Program-made: the position numbers and the translations under genes | Source of the DNA: Piper betle | Taxonomy: Eukaryota > Streptophyta > Magnoliopsida > Piperales > Piperaceae | Direction: 5' to 3' | Assembly (NCBI GenBank): GCA_033002965.1 | Contig: JAURVB010009077.1 | Span: 1-64,000, forward strand | Length of the DNA: 64,000 nucleotides | The notes under the pieces: model-generated | The model's input: only the letters and a program-made list of their open reading frames with translations | Databases searched by the model: none | Told to the model about the DNA's origin: nothing | Part shown: piece by piece, positions 31,804 to 45,727 of the stretch | How the letters are laid out: every line of letters begins with the position of its first letter | Position numbering within the stretch: position 1 is the stretch's first letter

Positions 31804-34800
31804 GGCCAAAAAATCCTTGTAGCTCCGAACCGGCTATCTCACTACATCCTACTTAACTCTGGTCCGCATAACCCGGGTCAATGTAACCATGACTCAGAGT
31901 CACAACATCTCTGTAACCTCTCTCACTTCCAGACAAGCCTAGGGCATTGTCCATTGCCTTTGCTCATTGTCAGACAATTTACTGCTATCCCCTTGGCCAT
32001 ACATTCAAATAACAGAGTTAAAAAACCTCACCTCATTTTTTAACTCTGTTAAATTATATATATGACACAAGATCAGGGGCTAAACTTTTGTGGGTATTTT
32101 ATTTACAGTCCATACAGACCTACAAAAGCATCTCAAATAAGAGATGTTAAAAAATTTCACACCATAATAGCTAAATTTGATGGGTAAATTTTGTTTACTG
32201 TCCATATAATTGATAAAAAAATGAAGTTAACTAATCAAAAGCAGCTGGCACAAGATGGAGAGGGTACTATGTGACTCGCCGGTAGCTGGATGCTTGTTGG
32301 CAAGAGTAGGTGGAAGAGTCCACTTGGTTTGATTTCGATGCACTGTCTATCAAAGCTTCCTAACCACTTACAAGAGAGTAGGGGCCCTTCTCCCATTGCG
32401 AATGTTCTTAACATATATCATTGTCATCACCTCCATTTCACATCTGGATTGGAGCCCTATGCAGCCCGGATTCATATCATTGGCGGTGACACTTGGCTTA
32501 TTTAGCTAGGCCAGTCACAAGTGCGCTCGTTCGTTCGCATCCACGCCCTTGCATACATGTATATAATATGGGAAAACTCATTGAATGATATGTGATTGCT
32601 ATATTTTCAGTCTGGTCACTGCAGATCCCTGGTTTTGGTATATGAAAATCCTCAAAAGGTATTTCTTCCCCACCATTTATCAAGATGGATAAGGTATGGA
32701 TAAAACGTTCGTCTTTCCCCTTGTTGCCATTCCAAACATGTACAGCAATTTTACATATACTTTCCCAAACTCATTATTTGACCGCGACTTCATAATATTT
32801 GTCACACAGTACATGAGATATACGCATAGAAGCAAAATGGGAAGAATGCATCCCCGACTTACATTTTGATGAGGAAGAAAAGGAGGGCCAACTACTCTCA
32901 AGTAGCCATTGGAGCCATGAAAACTGCTTTTCGACTTTTTCTTTTTCCGCAAAAGTTTCTAGCTAGTGGTTGTACAAAACCAGTTCCAACTTCGAGGGAT
33001 AGATACAACCTGATATTTAGTCCTAGCTAGATCAAAATACCCACCTAGCTCACAAAATCACAAACAACAAAAAAGCAGCAAGCCACTATTAAGCGACCAA
33101 CTTGCCATGCACACAGTAAACAGATTAGATAAGGCTACGTGAGCTCTGCACTCAGACCAGTCTTTTCCACCACACACAATTCCAAGTTGCCTTGTAGGAC
33201 CAGTGGGAGTCCAAGCTTGCTGGACCTAGTAAAGGCTCTTCTCGTGCAGTGCCTGCTATAACACCATAGGATGCATGCACCTGGTAATGTGTGCCGACGA
33301 GTTGGAGAAAGGGGAAGGGGGGAGGAGGAGGTCCATACGCTTGTCAGGTGGAGTTCACGTGGATGTGTGCAAGGTTGGGCGCATCGGATGCGTGGAAGGT
33401 TCCGCACCTACCACACGCGGCACCATCGACGGTCGTCGGTCGGTGAGGCTATGCTCGCCTTCTCGTGCTGCTGCTGCGAACTATACTTACTGAAAAAATG
33501 ACTTTGTCATGTTTAACACGAGAGAAGTGGCGATGGGGAAAGGTTGAAAAGGACTTCTTTGGCAAGTTGGTAGAGAACTAATGAAGAAGATGACAATTGA
33601 CAAGTACCCATTTGGCCATGAAAATTGAGGTTGGTCGGGAATAATTTGATTAGCATTTATATGATATTCTGATACCCATTTCAATTTATTTTAGTGGGTT
33701 GAATAGATAATATTTGCTTAAATAAGGTTGGCTTATGACAGAGGTTGGAGAAGTAGATGTAAGAGCTAATTAAAGTGGTTTGATTGCATAGACTCGACTC
33801 CTCTAGTAATGCTTATGGATTGATGTTTTGACAAAGAGTAGACTCTAAACGAGATGGAGGTTGATGTAAAACTACGATCTGTTTATCTTATTAGACATGA
33901 AAATGATAAATGTGAAGTTTACACTACCTTAAATTTTTATGTATCAAAGTCCAATGAAAAAGAGTACTCCGATGACTTATTGCATCCATGGAGTAAAAAA
34001 TAGAGCAAAACCGTAACGTCTTGTCAATTGGAATCATGAACTCAAAAAGTCATAAAAAGGGTAGATTAATATTTGGGAATTTATTATAGAATAAAAAATT
34101 TAAACACCGTACCGATCATTATCTCCAATGTAAGCCAATACATGATATTTCAATTGGATCGAACTGGGCTCAAATAAATTTTAAAATTATAGATAAGGCA
34201 ATCGATCAAACTCCAAAGACCCAAAAAAACTCAGGGCGTTTTCGCTCCGAACTATAAAATCGACCAAACTGCAAAGTTCTTTACGCCGAATTCAACTCAA
34301 TAGCCGGACAAGGCAATCGTAAACGTTAGAAATACAAGAAAAGATAGAAGCAACAGAATACCCAAACTGGCTACGCTTCAGACGAAGTTGTCCTATCATC
34401 TTAATCCTAAAGCCAGTACCTTTCCTCGTTTGCTTGCTGTGTCCGGCAAATGCTAAAAATAGAATCTTCCCAGACAAACTGCCAAATTCTGCCTTCACAA
34501 GCAGAGCCTCAAATACAGTAGATGGTACTTCTTTGTTTAAAAGGGTGGGCAGCAGGAGGTACTGTTTATTTATACAAAAACTGAATATTCTCAAAATAAC
34601 AGTTTTTTGTTTTGGGTACAGTAGTGTTAAATACAACATCACCCGAATGAGCTGAAGTCATATTTACATTTTTATGGTTTTTCTATCCAAAAGAACGTTT
34701 TCACCAACAGTACAGTAAAATTTTGTCCACAGAGCAGCAGAAAGATTCTACAATATTCACAAAAACACCTTAGACGCATGATGTTCTTGTCCCTTTGACC

Positions 34801-35268
34801 TGGCTCCAAGCATTGTGCCAGGATGTGCTTATTTAATGTTCGCCCAAGGTGATCCGAACGTAAACGCACAAACAAACTTGCTCAATAAGCTCATGTTTAA
34901 TGAGAGAGGCGAAGTTCGATCCTCCCAACCCTGAAAAAGGATGTTATCAAGCAAAACACAAGCTTTTCTCCTCAGACATTTCATGGTTCCGGTCGGCCAA
35001 GCATTATCTACCCTGACAACAAAGGATTCCTGCAGGACATCCTGATATTAGATTTGAAGTCTTACCATATATATGAAATCATGAATCTTCACCTGATTGC
35101 CCTTCCCACGCAACCAACAAACTCTGCCTGTATTTCGTGATGATGTTGCTCATGTCGGAGGACGAAAAAGCAGATATACAATACCATCTCCAAATATCAT
35201 AAATAACTAGTTTATTTTCCCTTGCAGTCACCTTTTTTTTAATAAATATAAATCGGGTTTTGCTCCTG
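31804..35268. other. 3.4-kb spacer between the RING and COL genes
   Basis: Likely holds the distal RING promoter and, on the right, the 3' UTR of the minus-strand COL gene. ORFs at 32290-32505, 33135-33501 and 34292-34655 are short, overlap others on the opposite strand and show no domain. No RNA gene found. Confidence 0.4.
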
Positions 35269-38200
35269 TTAGTAGCTCCGTGTTTGACATAGAGGATCGT
35301 AATCATAAGCATCCCCAGCCTTCACAAATCTGCCTTTGACACGCCGCCTCACATCAGCTCGTGCTTTGCGTGAAGCATACCTTATTTTCTTCTCAAACCT
35401 AAGAACATAATCATAGTCAAAACTAAAGCACTTACTCAAAAAGCATGAGATATGCCGAGTTATCATGATCATGACCAATGAAGAGAATGTGTATTTGTGG
35501 ATAATGCAGAACTTACTGTCTGGTCTTCTTCTTCTCCTTATAACGCATGACAGCATTATCCCTGGTTTGTGCTGTTGAGAACGAGCTTTCTGCTCCTACA
35601 GGGGAATGCCATGGTGGCTCTCCCATGAAAACCATTGATGATGCCCCACAATCTTGATGATCAGCACCATTGCTGTCCCCAGTCATACCAGACAAGGTCG
35701 ATGGAGCTTGCATTGCTGGGAAACAAAGAGTGGGATCACTTCTGCATCCAAAATTGGACATGCCAGAATCACCAGACAGTGCTTTGCTGCATGCAGGCTG
35801 CATGTTTCTCATCTTTCCTGATGAAGATGCCTGACAAGACACAACAAATTGATGGGACATTGAATTTGCAGGAATCCATTCATCACTCAGTGACAAGCGT
35901 GATGTTAACAAATCAACTTATGCTTGGCCTTTTTGCTCTAGATTATACTAATACCATGATGTTTTTGCTTCATTTCAGCTTTGTTAAACAAAATAATGCC
36001 GGGGACCATTGGCCAACAACTTGAGCTTTTAGGCAAAGTGGTTAAACCATCTATATATACATGCTACCAAAACCAAATAACGTTTACTTAAACAAGCTTC
36101 AAAACTCCAATCGCACAAATAAAGAAACTTAAAGACCAAGAAGATAATTGACATTGCCAGCCGTTCTTGTACGGAATGTCCATGATGCATGCGCGGATCA
36201 AAAGGCAAAATATAATACAATCCCGAAAGGAAAAATTGAAGCATACAAACTTAAATGAAGTCTGGTAAAAGAAAATTGCCTAGTTTGAGACATAAAATCA
36301 TCCAAGGTCTAAGATTCGTTTATAATCTGTCTGGGAAGACCATACTCATGGTTTTTGCACCAATAAATTTAAACATTGCTGCAAATGTTGTTCAAAACTT
36401 GAACTTAGGAAATTATAGCGTAAGAGATTATTGTTGTACTCATATTCTGTATACTGTCACAAATACACATATGTAAGAGATCATTCACCTGTCTCTACAA
36501 CCACATTTTTTATACCACAATTACGATCTAAGATTGATACCATATTGGATGGTGATGCAAAAAAAATACATTTTTTTTAATTATTAATATCTCGTCACTT
36601 TATTTTTGCATGGGTTTCATGTCACTAAATTTGAATCTGCAAGCAATCAAATTATATGCCATTGACCATCCTAGCTGAGATAAGATGATGACAACGATGG
36701 CACAGAGATCATGAACTAACACATTTATAGAGAAGCACTATAATTTGTGTTACACTCAAATATTAACTACATTTTTAGTCTGAAGCTTAATTAGTGCTGC
36801 ATAATTAAGTACACCATAAAATAACGTATACAAAATACAGCAATGGAAACAAATAGCAATACACAATCCATGTAAGCCTCCAAGAAAAGGAGATAAAGGT
36901 TATTCTCAAAATTAATTAGCCATTTGAGAAAAAGGAGTCAATAGAAAACAGACATAATTTTGATGCAATGAAAAAGAAAGCTTTTTGCAGCATTCTGTAT
37001 TTTTTTAAAAGTAAAAGGATGGTTATTTTTTACGAACGTCAAGAAAGAACTAAATTCCCAAATGTTAAACTTTTCCAAAAATTGTAGCAACTGGTGAGAC
37101 TAAAAAAAAAATCCCCTGCACCCTTGTGTCAATTTATATTTCAAGTCTCATAACTCTTAAGTGAGATTATGAAATAATCCAGAAGCAAAGAGAAATCCGT
37201 AAAATACTTGTAAGATTCATTTCATACTATTTATTCTGCTAATTCCTCAATTCTTTTCTCTCCAGTCAAGAGTATTAGCAGAAAGTTTTGGGGACAAAAG
37301 GGGAAAAAATAACTCCTCGAAGAATTACACTTCACTGATGCATGGCATCAAAACAAAAAGTTAACAATTTTTTTTTCCAAGGATAATGGTTAATAAATTT
37401 AAAGACATATTCAATTCCATGCAACATTAGACTCCCATAGTCCAACACAACAGGCAACATAAAGAAGGTAGGGATGCAATCCAAAATGTACAATAGCATT
37501 TTCTTGAATGATTTCTAAAAGAGAGTATGATCATACCTCCGCAACAAATTCTTTCTGACCAAAGGAATCAGCAGGAGGTGCATCTTTTTGCAAACAAGCT
37601 ATCTATCCCTCCATCCTCGAGGAACTTACTTTGATCATGAGCGCCAAACAATTCTTCGTAATTTTCATAATTAAGGTCATCATCCATCACATCAAATCCT
37701 TCATAAAGGCCATCACAGATTCCAACACTTTTTGAACCAGGATAATTTATTTGCAAAGCAGCAAGCTATACAGAATTGAAAAGTCATTTCTAATAGATAA
37801 TATATAATAATTTCAAAACGAGGGAGACCAGATCATGACTATAATGACTACTAGATTAGACAATACCCCTCATTCATCCTTTCCTCTTTCACTAAAGATT
37901 CTACTGGCCCGAGCATACACTTTTGATTCATGGCAATTACCCTTGTAAGCCTTTGCATACATTTCCCCATGCTTTTGGTTAAGTGGTCTTGCTTTTGTTT
38001 GTTTAAACTAATTGACACTTTTGATATTCATCAGTTGTTGGTCCTTTACCCACTTCAGCTTTCAGAATATTTCATTCTTGCATTTACCTCAACATTGAAT
38101 CCATGGACTAGGACTAAGTTCCATAACTACAATGGTAGAATTTTGCAAGCTTCTATGATCTTCTACAGGTCCAGTGTAATGGAGAAGGTATTACAGATGT

Positions 38201-38896
38201 AACTTTGAAATCAAAAAAATGTTTGCAAAAGATTCCCTTCTTCCCCAAATGAAAAGAAAACAGCAAAGCAAAAACCATGCTGCCCGATTAGATAAACCAT
38301 GCACGATTATGGTTTAGAGTTTAAGTGATTACCTTAGGTGTGCTTACATTCATAGATCCAGCAGCCTCATCAAAGCCCATAGACATTTCATTCAGCGTAG
38401 ACATTGATGAGGATTCAGCCCAAAAGTCTAATTTATCTTCACTTTCAGAGTGAAGGCCAGTATTTTTATTTTCAACTGTCCCCCAGCAATTGCTGACACT
38501 GTTCTCATTGATGCTCATCAGACCTAGGCCTTGTTCACAGTTTTCATCAGAAGTGGAAGGGAAGTCGAGGATAAATGGCCAGATCCTAGAAAGTTCTGCA
38601 GCAGACGGACATCCAGAGTAGCAATTGATCGGTTGTTTTTTGTGTTCCAGAGCCGAGTCCTGACCATTGTGCCCACTCCAATCACAACTCTGACAAAGTG
38701 AGACCTTCTCATCTATACATCTAACAGCAGCTGGCTGAGAATTGCATCTGTCACACACAAGGGTTCGAGAGTGGCGTTTAGAAAGTGCATTTGCAGAGTG
38801 CACATTACGGTCACAGGATAAGCATAAGCAAGCAGCATCGGATCTGCAGTGAACCACGGATCTATGCTCTCCACAATAATCACAAAGAGCACCCAT
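35269..38896 (-). CDS. CONSTANS-like zinc finger protein, COL9/COL10 type (frame broken in exon 2)
   Basis: Two-B-box, CCT-domain transcriptional regulator linked to photoperiod and light responses. Four exons: 38896-38333, 37765-37537, 35830-35517, 35398-35269, about 411 residues after frame correction. Exon 1 has both B-boxes ([38 protein letters not shown]) and the family's [19 protein letters not shown] block. Exons 3-4 encode a full CCT domain ([34 protein letters not shown]), ending in the family-typical AYDYDPL..TRSY. The spacing between boxes and the TRSY end point to COL9/COL10 rather than CONSTANS itself. Odd: exon 2 is 229 nt, one over a multiple of three. After GGIDSLFAK the frame hits a stop, while [14 protein letters not shown] continues one base later, at a T5 run (A5 on the coding strand) near 37584. 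Intron 2 is 1.7 kb. Confidence 0.93.
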
Positions 38897-40260
38897 ACTA
38901 CAATCCTGCTGTCAATCCCACTTCTTTTCCCACACTACTGCTTATAATTCTTCTATAAATTTATCACTCAAGATGATTGAGGCACACTCAGGTTCAAGGA
39001 TCTGCTTCTGCTTTTCAGATTACAGCCAAAAGGCAGCACATGTACTGCAAAAAAAGGCCCTTTTACTGCACCAACGGCAAAGAAATACCAACAGATTCAG
39101 ACTATGAAATGAAATCATAAGGAATGACAATAAATCTAAGTAAGCGGTAAGCCTCAATGGTTATAAGACTCCAAAAGAAAAGTTTTGTAAGAACAATTAG
39201 AGTTGCACAATGAACATATGAGTATCACTCATCTACATTGAAACACACACAAAGTGGGATTCATGCTGCTATAATTTAGCTAGAAAAGAAACTTATTATG
39301 CAAAAGAAAAATTGCACTTTCAAGACATGCGATTCAGCCAAAACTTCCACACCTTTTTCCCCACGGAGAAAACATAATGTAACAGCATCCATCAGTTAGA
39401 ATGCTTGAGTCTGGTATTAATAAGAAAACAAACTAACAGAAACGTATAAAAGTGCAAATAAAGTCATAATTAAAGTCAGACATGGTCCTTCGAGACAATT
39501 ATCACTCGAAATAAAGAAAAAGTTGAAATATTTGCAATACAAGGACCAATAAATGCAAAATTTTCCACATTTTGAGATCCGACCAATCACCAACCAGAAA
39601 GTCAGATGAACGTCATTCCCCGCCACCTCCCCACATCTACCATCCAAGAAAACCAACTACACATGCAAAACACGAACATACACGCACAAAGCTGGTAAAC
39701 ACACACACACACACACATACACACACAAAACAGCAACGAAAACCCTCAAAATTTCCAACGATTCCCACCTCCCAACTCTGGAAACAAAGCCCAAGTTCAC
39801 ACAATCCACCACCAAGCAATTCTTCTTAAAAAAAAAAGAAAACTCACCACAACTCCTCCACCGCCTTGACTGTCCAACGAGCCCGCAAAAGACGGCGGAA
39901 GAAAAAACGGACCAAATACAAACCCCACAGCAGCACGCACAACCTGCAAACCCAGAACAAAAGACCGACCATGTCAGACGATCGTACACGAACAAAAAAA
40001 AAAAGCCAAAAACAGTAATTGTAATCAGCTTACCTTACCAGAGCTCACACAATACAAGAACGCCAAATTTTCAAAAAAAAATCCCACCATACAACAGCAA
40101 CAAGCTAGATCCTTTCTCTCAGGAAAGAAAAAACAAAACAGATTGACTGCAAAAAGAAAATTAAAAAAAAAAGATTGAAGGAGAAAGAGATGCAGAATTG
40201 AAGAGGCGTGGATAGAGGACAGAGAGAGGGAGAGGCCAATCTGGAATGGGAGGTGGCGTT
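38897..40260 (-). other. Probable 5' leader region of the COL gene
   Basis: An acceptor-like TTTTTTTGCAG about 150 bases before the ATG and a donor-like GGTAAG/GTAAGC near 40035 (both minus strand) suggest a leader intron. The CT-rich stretch at about 40100-40230 would be the first exon. A CA microsatellite lies within. Inferred from sequence only. Confidence 0.4.
39698..39728. repeat. (CA)n microsatellite
   Basis: About 15 CA units with one interruption, in the presumed leader intron of the COL gene. Confidence 0.9.
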
Positions 40261-42187
40261 TGCCCTTTTCGCTTTTACCTTTTTGCGTGGGTCCTCCTTT
40301 GGCAATTCGTTCGGCCTACTTTCACGTGGCGTGCGCTTTTTTCTGTTACCACTCCCGCCCTTTCTCGCATGCCCGCTTTTTAACCATACAAGATCCTTAG
40401 CTTAGCAAATATCCGAAGAGGGATGGGTTTAAATATCTTATAACATATAAATATATAAATAATTACTACTCCGGCTAGACACGGGTTGGACGATAAACAT
40501 TTAAAAATTAGATAATTATAAATGTTGGTTTTATGCCGTGCATATAAATTAATGATAAATTTTTTGTCAATATGCCTATATTTTTTTTTTTAATTTAAAA
40601 GAGGATGAGGCATATTTTTATCGCATTATATAAGTTATTGGACTCAAACTGAATACAAAAATATGTATATAATTTATTAACTTTATATTAAGTATTTGTA
40701 TGAAAAATAGGCACTTTATGGCTGACATATATAATCAAAGCATTTAGAGCCATTTCACCTCAATACTAACCCCTTTTTTCTTTTTCTTTTTTTGCATCTG
40801 AAAAAAATAAAACACTTTTTTATTAAACAGACCTACCCACCCTTAATAGGTATTTTCTCATCATATCTACTTGAATTTAGCATAATTACCAGGACCTCTT
40901 TTTACACAAAAAGAGTTGGACAGTCGAAAATGTGGCAAAAAGCGGCATCAACAGTTGGGCAGGATCTGGAACTTTTCGGTTAGTCGTTTATTTCAATACC
41001 TGCACCAATCCATCCATTCATCATATATATTGTATATGGCAGGCAATGCAATAATATAATATAAGTTACAAGTGACAAGTGACAACTGAAAATTTTCTTA
41101 ATTATCCTGCTAATTCACTCGCCTTCAAACTTCAAAATGAGGCAACTGTTCTTCTAATTCTTGCTTCCATTAAATTACCCATCTCAGAAACTCACTAATA
41201 CCGACTCGTATATATGTTGATCAAACTCATAAAGATATAAATATGTATAAGGACGACCTCAATCAAAAGTCGCTCAAACAGGCTTTTCTATCACATCGAG
41301 TAATCAATCACTCACGCCAACACGTCAAGATACGTACACATCACAACGATCCTTAATTAGCAGCAACCGAGTTTTAAATGCATCATATTATCGGTGACCG
41401 CGTCAGTTTTTCCGGTGGTGCTGAATATATGTTCGATAATGTTTTAAAAGTATAAATAAAATATTTTATTTAAATTTATGAACACCAATTAAAATATAGA
41501 AATTTTCAACAACAAAAATAAAATTTTATGAATTTTTACATTAAAAAATTAAATAAAGATTAAAATAGTACAAAATTTTAAGGCATATCGGTGTTACAAT
41601 AAGATTATTTGAAACTACGATGGCTCAGAGATTATGAAGAGTACGTGTGAGACGATAATCACCTGACTTTCATCTGTTACATAGGAATTTGGATAAGAGC
41701 GGTGATGATCGGCTCATGATCGCCTGCCCTGCGATCGCCGAGTGGTGTCAATTCGGAATAAGGCAAGTTTGCCGGTCAGTGCCGTATCCGGGGACCAGCC
41801 ACCGAGCTTGACAGATCAAACTCTTCAAAGTGGGAATCCATAAAATGCTCGGCGCAACATAACAATGACAAGATGTAGTCGTCTATTTTAGCCCTCCATC
41901 AATCTTGCATTTTCCACACCACACCAATATTTTTTCTTACTCTGCATTTAAAATTTTAATTGAACTCCGTCACATCCGAGCTTTTGTTTAAAATCCGGCT
42001 TTAATTAATATGCTTGCATTTAGTTCAACGTATCGATTTAATACGAGATTAAGAAACTATTCCCAAGTTTGTAAGTTTGTTTATAATATATAAAATAGTT
42101 TCTACCTTGTCAACTAATAACCAGATAACAACATCTGGATTCAGATTAAAATAAAAAGTTTTCATAGTCCAAAATTTAAAAAAAACA
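40261..42187. other. AT-rich spacer
   Basis: Upstream of the COL gene, then AT-rich DNA up to the ndhD relic. No gene, repeat or RNA supported. Confidence 0.4.
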
Positions 42188-42203
42188 GGATTTTTGTAAT
42201 TAA

Positions 42204-42464
42204 CTAGCTTGTATCGTCATAGAATGTCTTTCGTAACATAAATAATAAATAAATAAGAGTTAATATCATTCCAATAACCGCTACAAAACTAATTATAATT
42301 TTGGGGATTAAAAGATATGGGCGGGTAATTATTTTAAAAATTATTATCAATTTAATAATAAAACCGCTCATTCCTGGCAATGTAAGAGAAGCCATTAAAA
42401 AATTAGGGGTAAATATTTTAAGCCAAGGGATATTTAAGCCAAGGAAATGTAATGGAATTGACAA
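42204..42464 (-). pseudogene. ndhD: Plastid ndhD fragment in the nuclear genome (NUPT)
   Basis: An 86-codon open frame reads [43 protein letters not shown] and [12 protein letters not shown]. These match, in order, the late part of plastid NdhD (NADH dehydrogenase-like complex subunit 4; family [44 protein letters not shown]). It starts and ends inside the gene, carries many substitutions, and has no nuclear gene structure. An old plastid-to-nucleus insertion is the simplest reading. It stayed open by chance or because it is short. Similarity judged from memory of the family. Confidence 0.8.
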
Positions 42465-42469
42465 TCAAT

Positions 42470-44700
42470 CAATGTCATCAAATCCAGACAAGCAAACCCC
42501 ACCATGACCAAAGAAGTGATGATAATAATAATGGAACTTGCAACCACTTTGGATCTGATTTGCGTACCTCGTTAATAAAATGTGATTTATATGATACTTT
42601 ATTCCGATTAGCTGCTTGCCTCTTGTATCACGGGATCAACAAATGGTCCACGAGTCTAATCTCAAAGAAAATAAATTAAGAGAGAAAAATTATAATTTAT
42701 TGATCTAAATTTTTCCCTGTTTTAAGTTATTAACCCTCGTTCTTTGTTCGGGCTTGGAATTGATAAACTTTAAATATTAATCATTAATGTCTTATTTATT
42801 TTAAATTCTATTACTTGCATAATCAAATATTAGTCATAGAAGTACCTTCCACGTCTTTTAGAATGCGAGTTTTTTTTTTTTTGCTAATGTATAAATGTAT
42901 AAAACATTTGTTTTTAACTGGATATTGAATCGGTATTTGTAACACTATCATTTATTTTGTGTTATTTACATTATTTTTTTACATAATATTTTTAGGGATC
43001 ATGCTTATAAAAAATTTTATTCAAAATAAAAAAAGTTATTATTGTGTTGCACACTTTGATGTAAAATGGCAGAAGGCCCACCAGTGTCACAGTTGATGCA
43101 ATGTGGGCCACGGCAAATATATGGTGGGCCCAAAAAAAGTGAATTATATATATATATATATATATATATAGCATACATACACTCTTCACTTTAACTTGTA
43201 AATATGTCTAAATCCAAATAAAATGACAACAAATATTTTATTTAATTTTATTTACCATGTTTAACTATAATAAAGGAATCTATCAGATGCTATGGATGTA
43301 GTAATAACACAATTATTTAAATATTTTTTGTATTTTACTTTGATATTATGGATATAAAGTTCGGATCGAAATTGATAAAAGTCGAAATTGACTTGAGGCC
43401 TAAAAGTAATTATATTGACGAAAATTGGAGCGAGTAGACTAAATAAGTCTCGAAACTCATAACTCGATCGAACAAAAATCTGAGGTTCAAATCAAGCTAA
43501 GCCTGCAGGGGCAATCTGATAGATCGAAATCCTTAAGGTGCATATATATGATATACCATACAAAACTCAAATACATACTAAATATTGCAATAACTTATAT
43601 CTAACCATAAAACCCTTACTAACATAAGAAAAAAAATGCATGCCTCATATATACGCTGATAACTCATATTTTATTATAATATGACTGAAGCTATTATTTG
43701 TATATCAGACATAGTCAACCTTTATAATATTCTCGTATGGCTATCTGAACCCCATATTTATGGTTTGAAGTTAAACTTACTTAAACAGTTTGAATCGACT
43801 CGAGACTAGTCTGAACTGAGCAAAACAACAAATAGGTAAAACCCTTACCCAAAGTTGTGGGATTAAGTTCTTAGATCTCACATTTCTCCCTTATATTTGT
43901 TTTTCTGTTATAAAAATTACATTCCTACTTCTTTATTTAATGTAGTGATTAATTTGAAATTAATTTTTAATTAATTAGGTTGTGTGGGCTTATGGAATTT
44001 AGCTTTGAAGAAAGGGCCAAAGCCTATCTTTGAATTTTGCAAATAAAAAAGCCACTGTCTCCCTAAAAAAATCATTTATAGTTTAATAAATCCTAAATTA
44101 TAACTATATCGACAACCTTGGATTAAGGGGAAGAAACAGATCCTATATGACCTTTGGCATGAGCAATTTTTGTACTTTCTATTGTTATTGACTTGTTTTT
44201 ATTTAAACAAACATTCCACGTATAAGATGGTTCACAAATCCTACATGACTGGCATCAGTAAAATTCATTATAGATTTAGCTCGATATAATTGCATAATTG
44301 GATCCCACTTATTTGGCGAGGCCAAGTGTTTATTAGAGTTCGATTTGATGTGGCATCAGCTTGAAGAATTGAAAGCAATGCCTTAGTGCAAAAGCAAAAG
44401 ATAGTCAAATTAGCTACCCCAACAAATGTCAGATCCTTGAAATTAAGCATGCTTTAGACGCAAACAATAACAGTGATTAACTTTCATTAAAAGAGATCAA
44501 AATTAACCCTTCCAAAGTTTATATATACAAAGTAAAACGCACCAAAGAGATTACTTGCTCATTTAAAATTAACAAATAGAATTATCAACAACGCCGAAGA
44601 TAGAAAAAAGATAATAATACCGAGGAACCTTCAAACACCAAAGACAATACTTGCATCAACCATCCTAAATACGATTTATTCATTGTTCATAGCGTAAAAT
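42470..44700. other. AT-rich spacer
   Basis: No gene supported. Contains a TA microsatellite at about 43145-43170. Confidence 0.4.
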
Positions 44701-44749
44701 AGAAAACCCCAGTCAACTGTAGTGAAGTTCAGTAAACCAAAAATAGTCG

Positions 44750-45727
44750 CGTCTTCATTATCCAAAGAGACTAGAAACATAACCCACACGACACTAATAA
44801 ACGCCTATATAGAGCGTTCCATGCTAAACACGTAAAGCTCCTTTGGCCTAGAAGCCCTTCCGGTGGCTTTGCATACTTCCCCAGGTTACTAGCCACCAGC
44901 AAAGAACGCATCTGATCAATCATTACCACCGGAAGAATCGACCATCAACCATGAACCCCGAGATCCAACACTAACTGCTACATGAAGTGCCTGACAATTG
45001 CTCACCCAACTTGACCAAACCTCACCATGCTACTTTCTGGGACTCGATGCATTAATTACTGCTCGATCGAAATGATCATCCATAAACTTGGAGTCACCCC
45101 TGAATATTTTGCCAGTTCTCACAGCCATCAACTTCCACCAAAATTCATTGAATGTAGTAGTAATGGGACTTCTCTACATAGAACAAAAGAACTAAAAGTG
45201 AAAATTAGTTGATGCAAAGAGATAAAAATGCATTACAACAAAAGGCACACTTTTCTGCATAGACATGTGGCAAAAAAAGCGAACACCAATTTTCAATCCC
45301 GGGCAATCTGCATTTTCATAAGCATCATTTTCTTTGTAGTTACCATTGGTGAAAACAAAAATAACATTGGAAACGCAGAAAACTATCAAGTGAATATCTA
45401 AATCTCAGTTGTCAACCAATTATTATATCCCCAAATCCACAAACCCAAATAAATACCAATGCATCTACATTTACTGAACTCAACTGTTTTGCGGCAAGCA
45501 TCTGCTTTGCTCCATAGTCAACGTCACACCAAGTTTCCCATAAAGAAAAGGTCTTTCATCCAGCACACCAGCAGCCCAACCAGTATGAAAAATGCCCAAC
45601 AATCACTAGAATAAACAGTCAAATATGTAAACAAAAACTTCCTTACACAAGAACCTTAGAACACTGATAAAGCAGAACTTTAGAAAGTAAAATTTGTATA
45701 CCATCAATTTTTCTATGTTGAGGCCCA
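44750..45727 (-). other. Probable SMG7 3' UTR with candidate introns
   Basis: Downstream of the SMG7 stop, the minus strand has a donor GATG/GTATAC (exon end 45702, 26 nt after the stop) and an acceptor TTCTAG (exon start 45605), a 96-bp candidate intron. A second donor ATTG/GTATTT (exon end 45457) has acceptor candidates near 45320 and 45257 (TGCAG). Introns in the 3' UTR are documented for Arabidopsis SMG7 and make its mRNA an NMD target. The splice sites here are predictions. Confidence 0.4.

Noticed and set aside
34890..34940. GTTCGATCC resembling a tRNA T-loop
   Set aside because: No matching T-stem, acceptor or anticodon arm could be folded around it.
39637..39995. Cys/Val-rich ORFs on the minus strand
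   Set aside because: Produced by the CA microsatellite read on the other strand.
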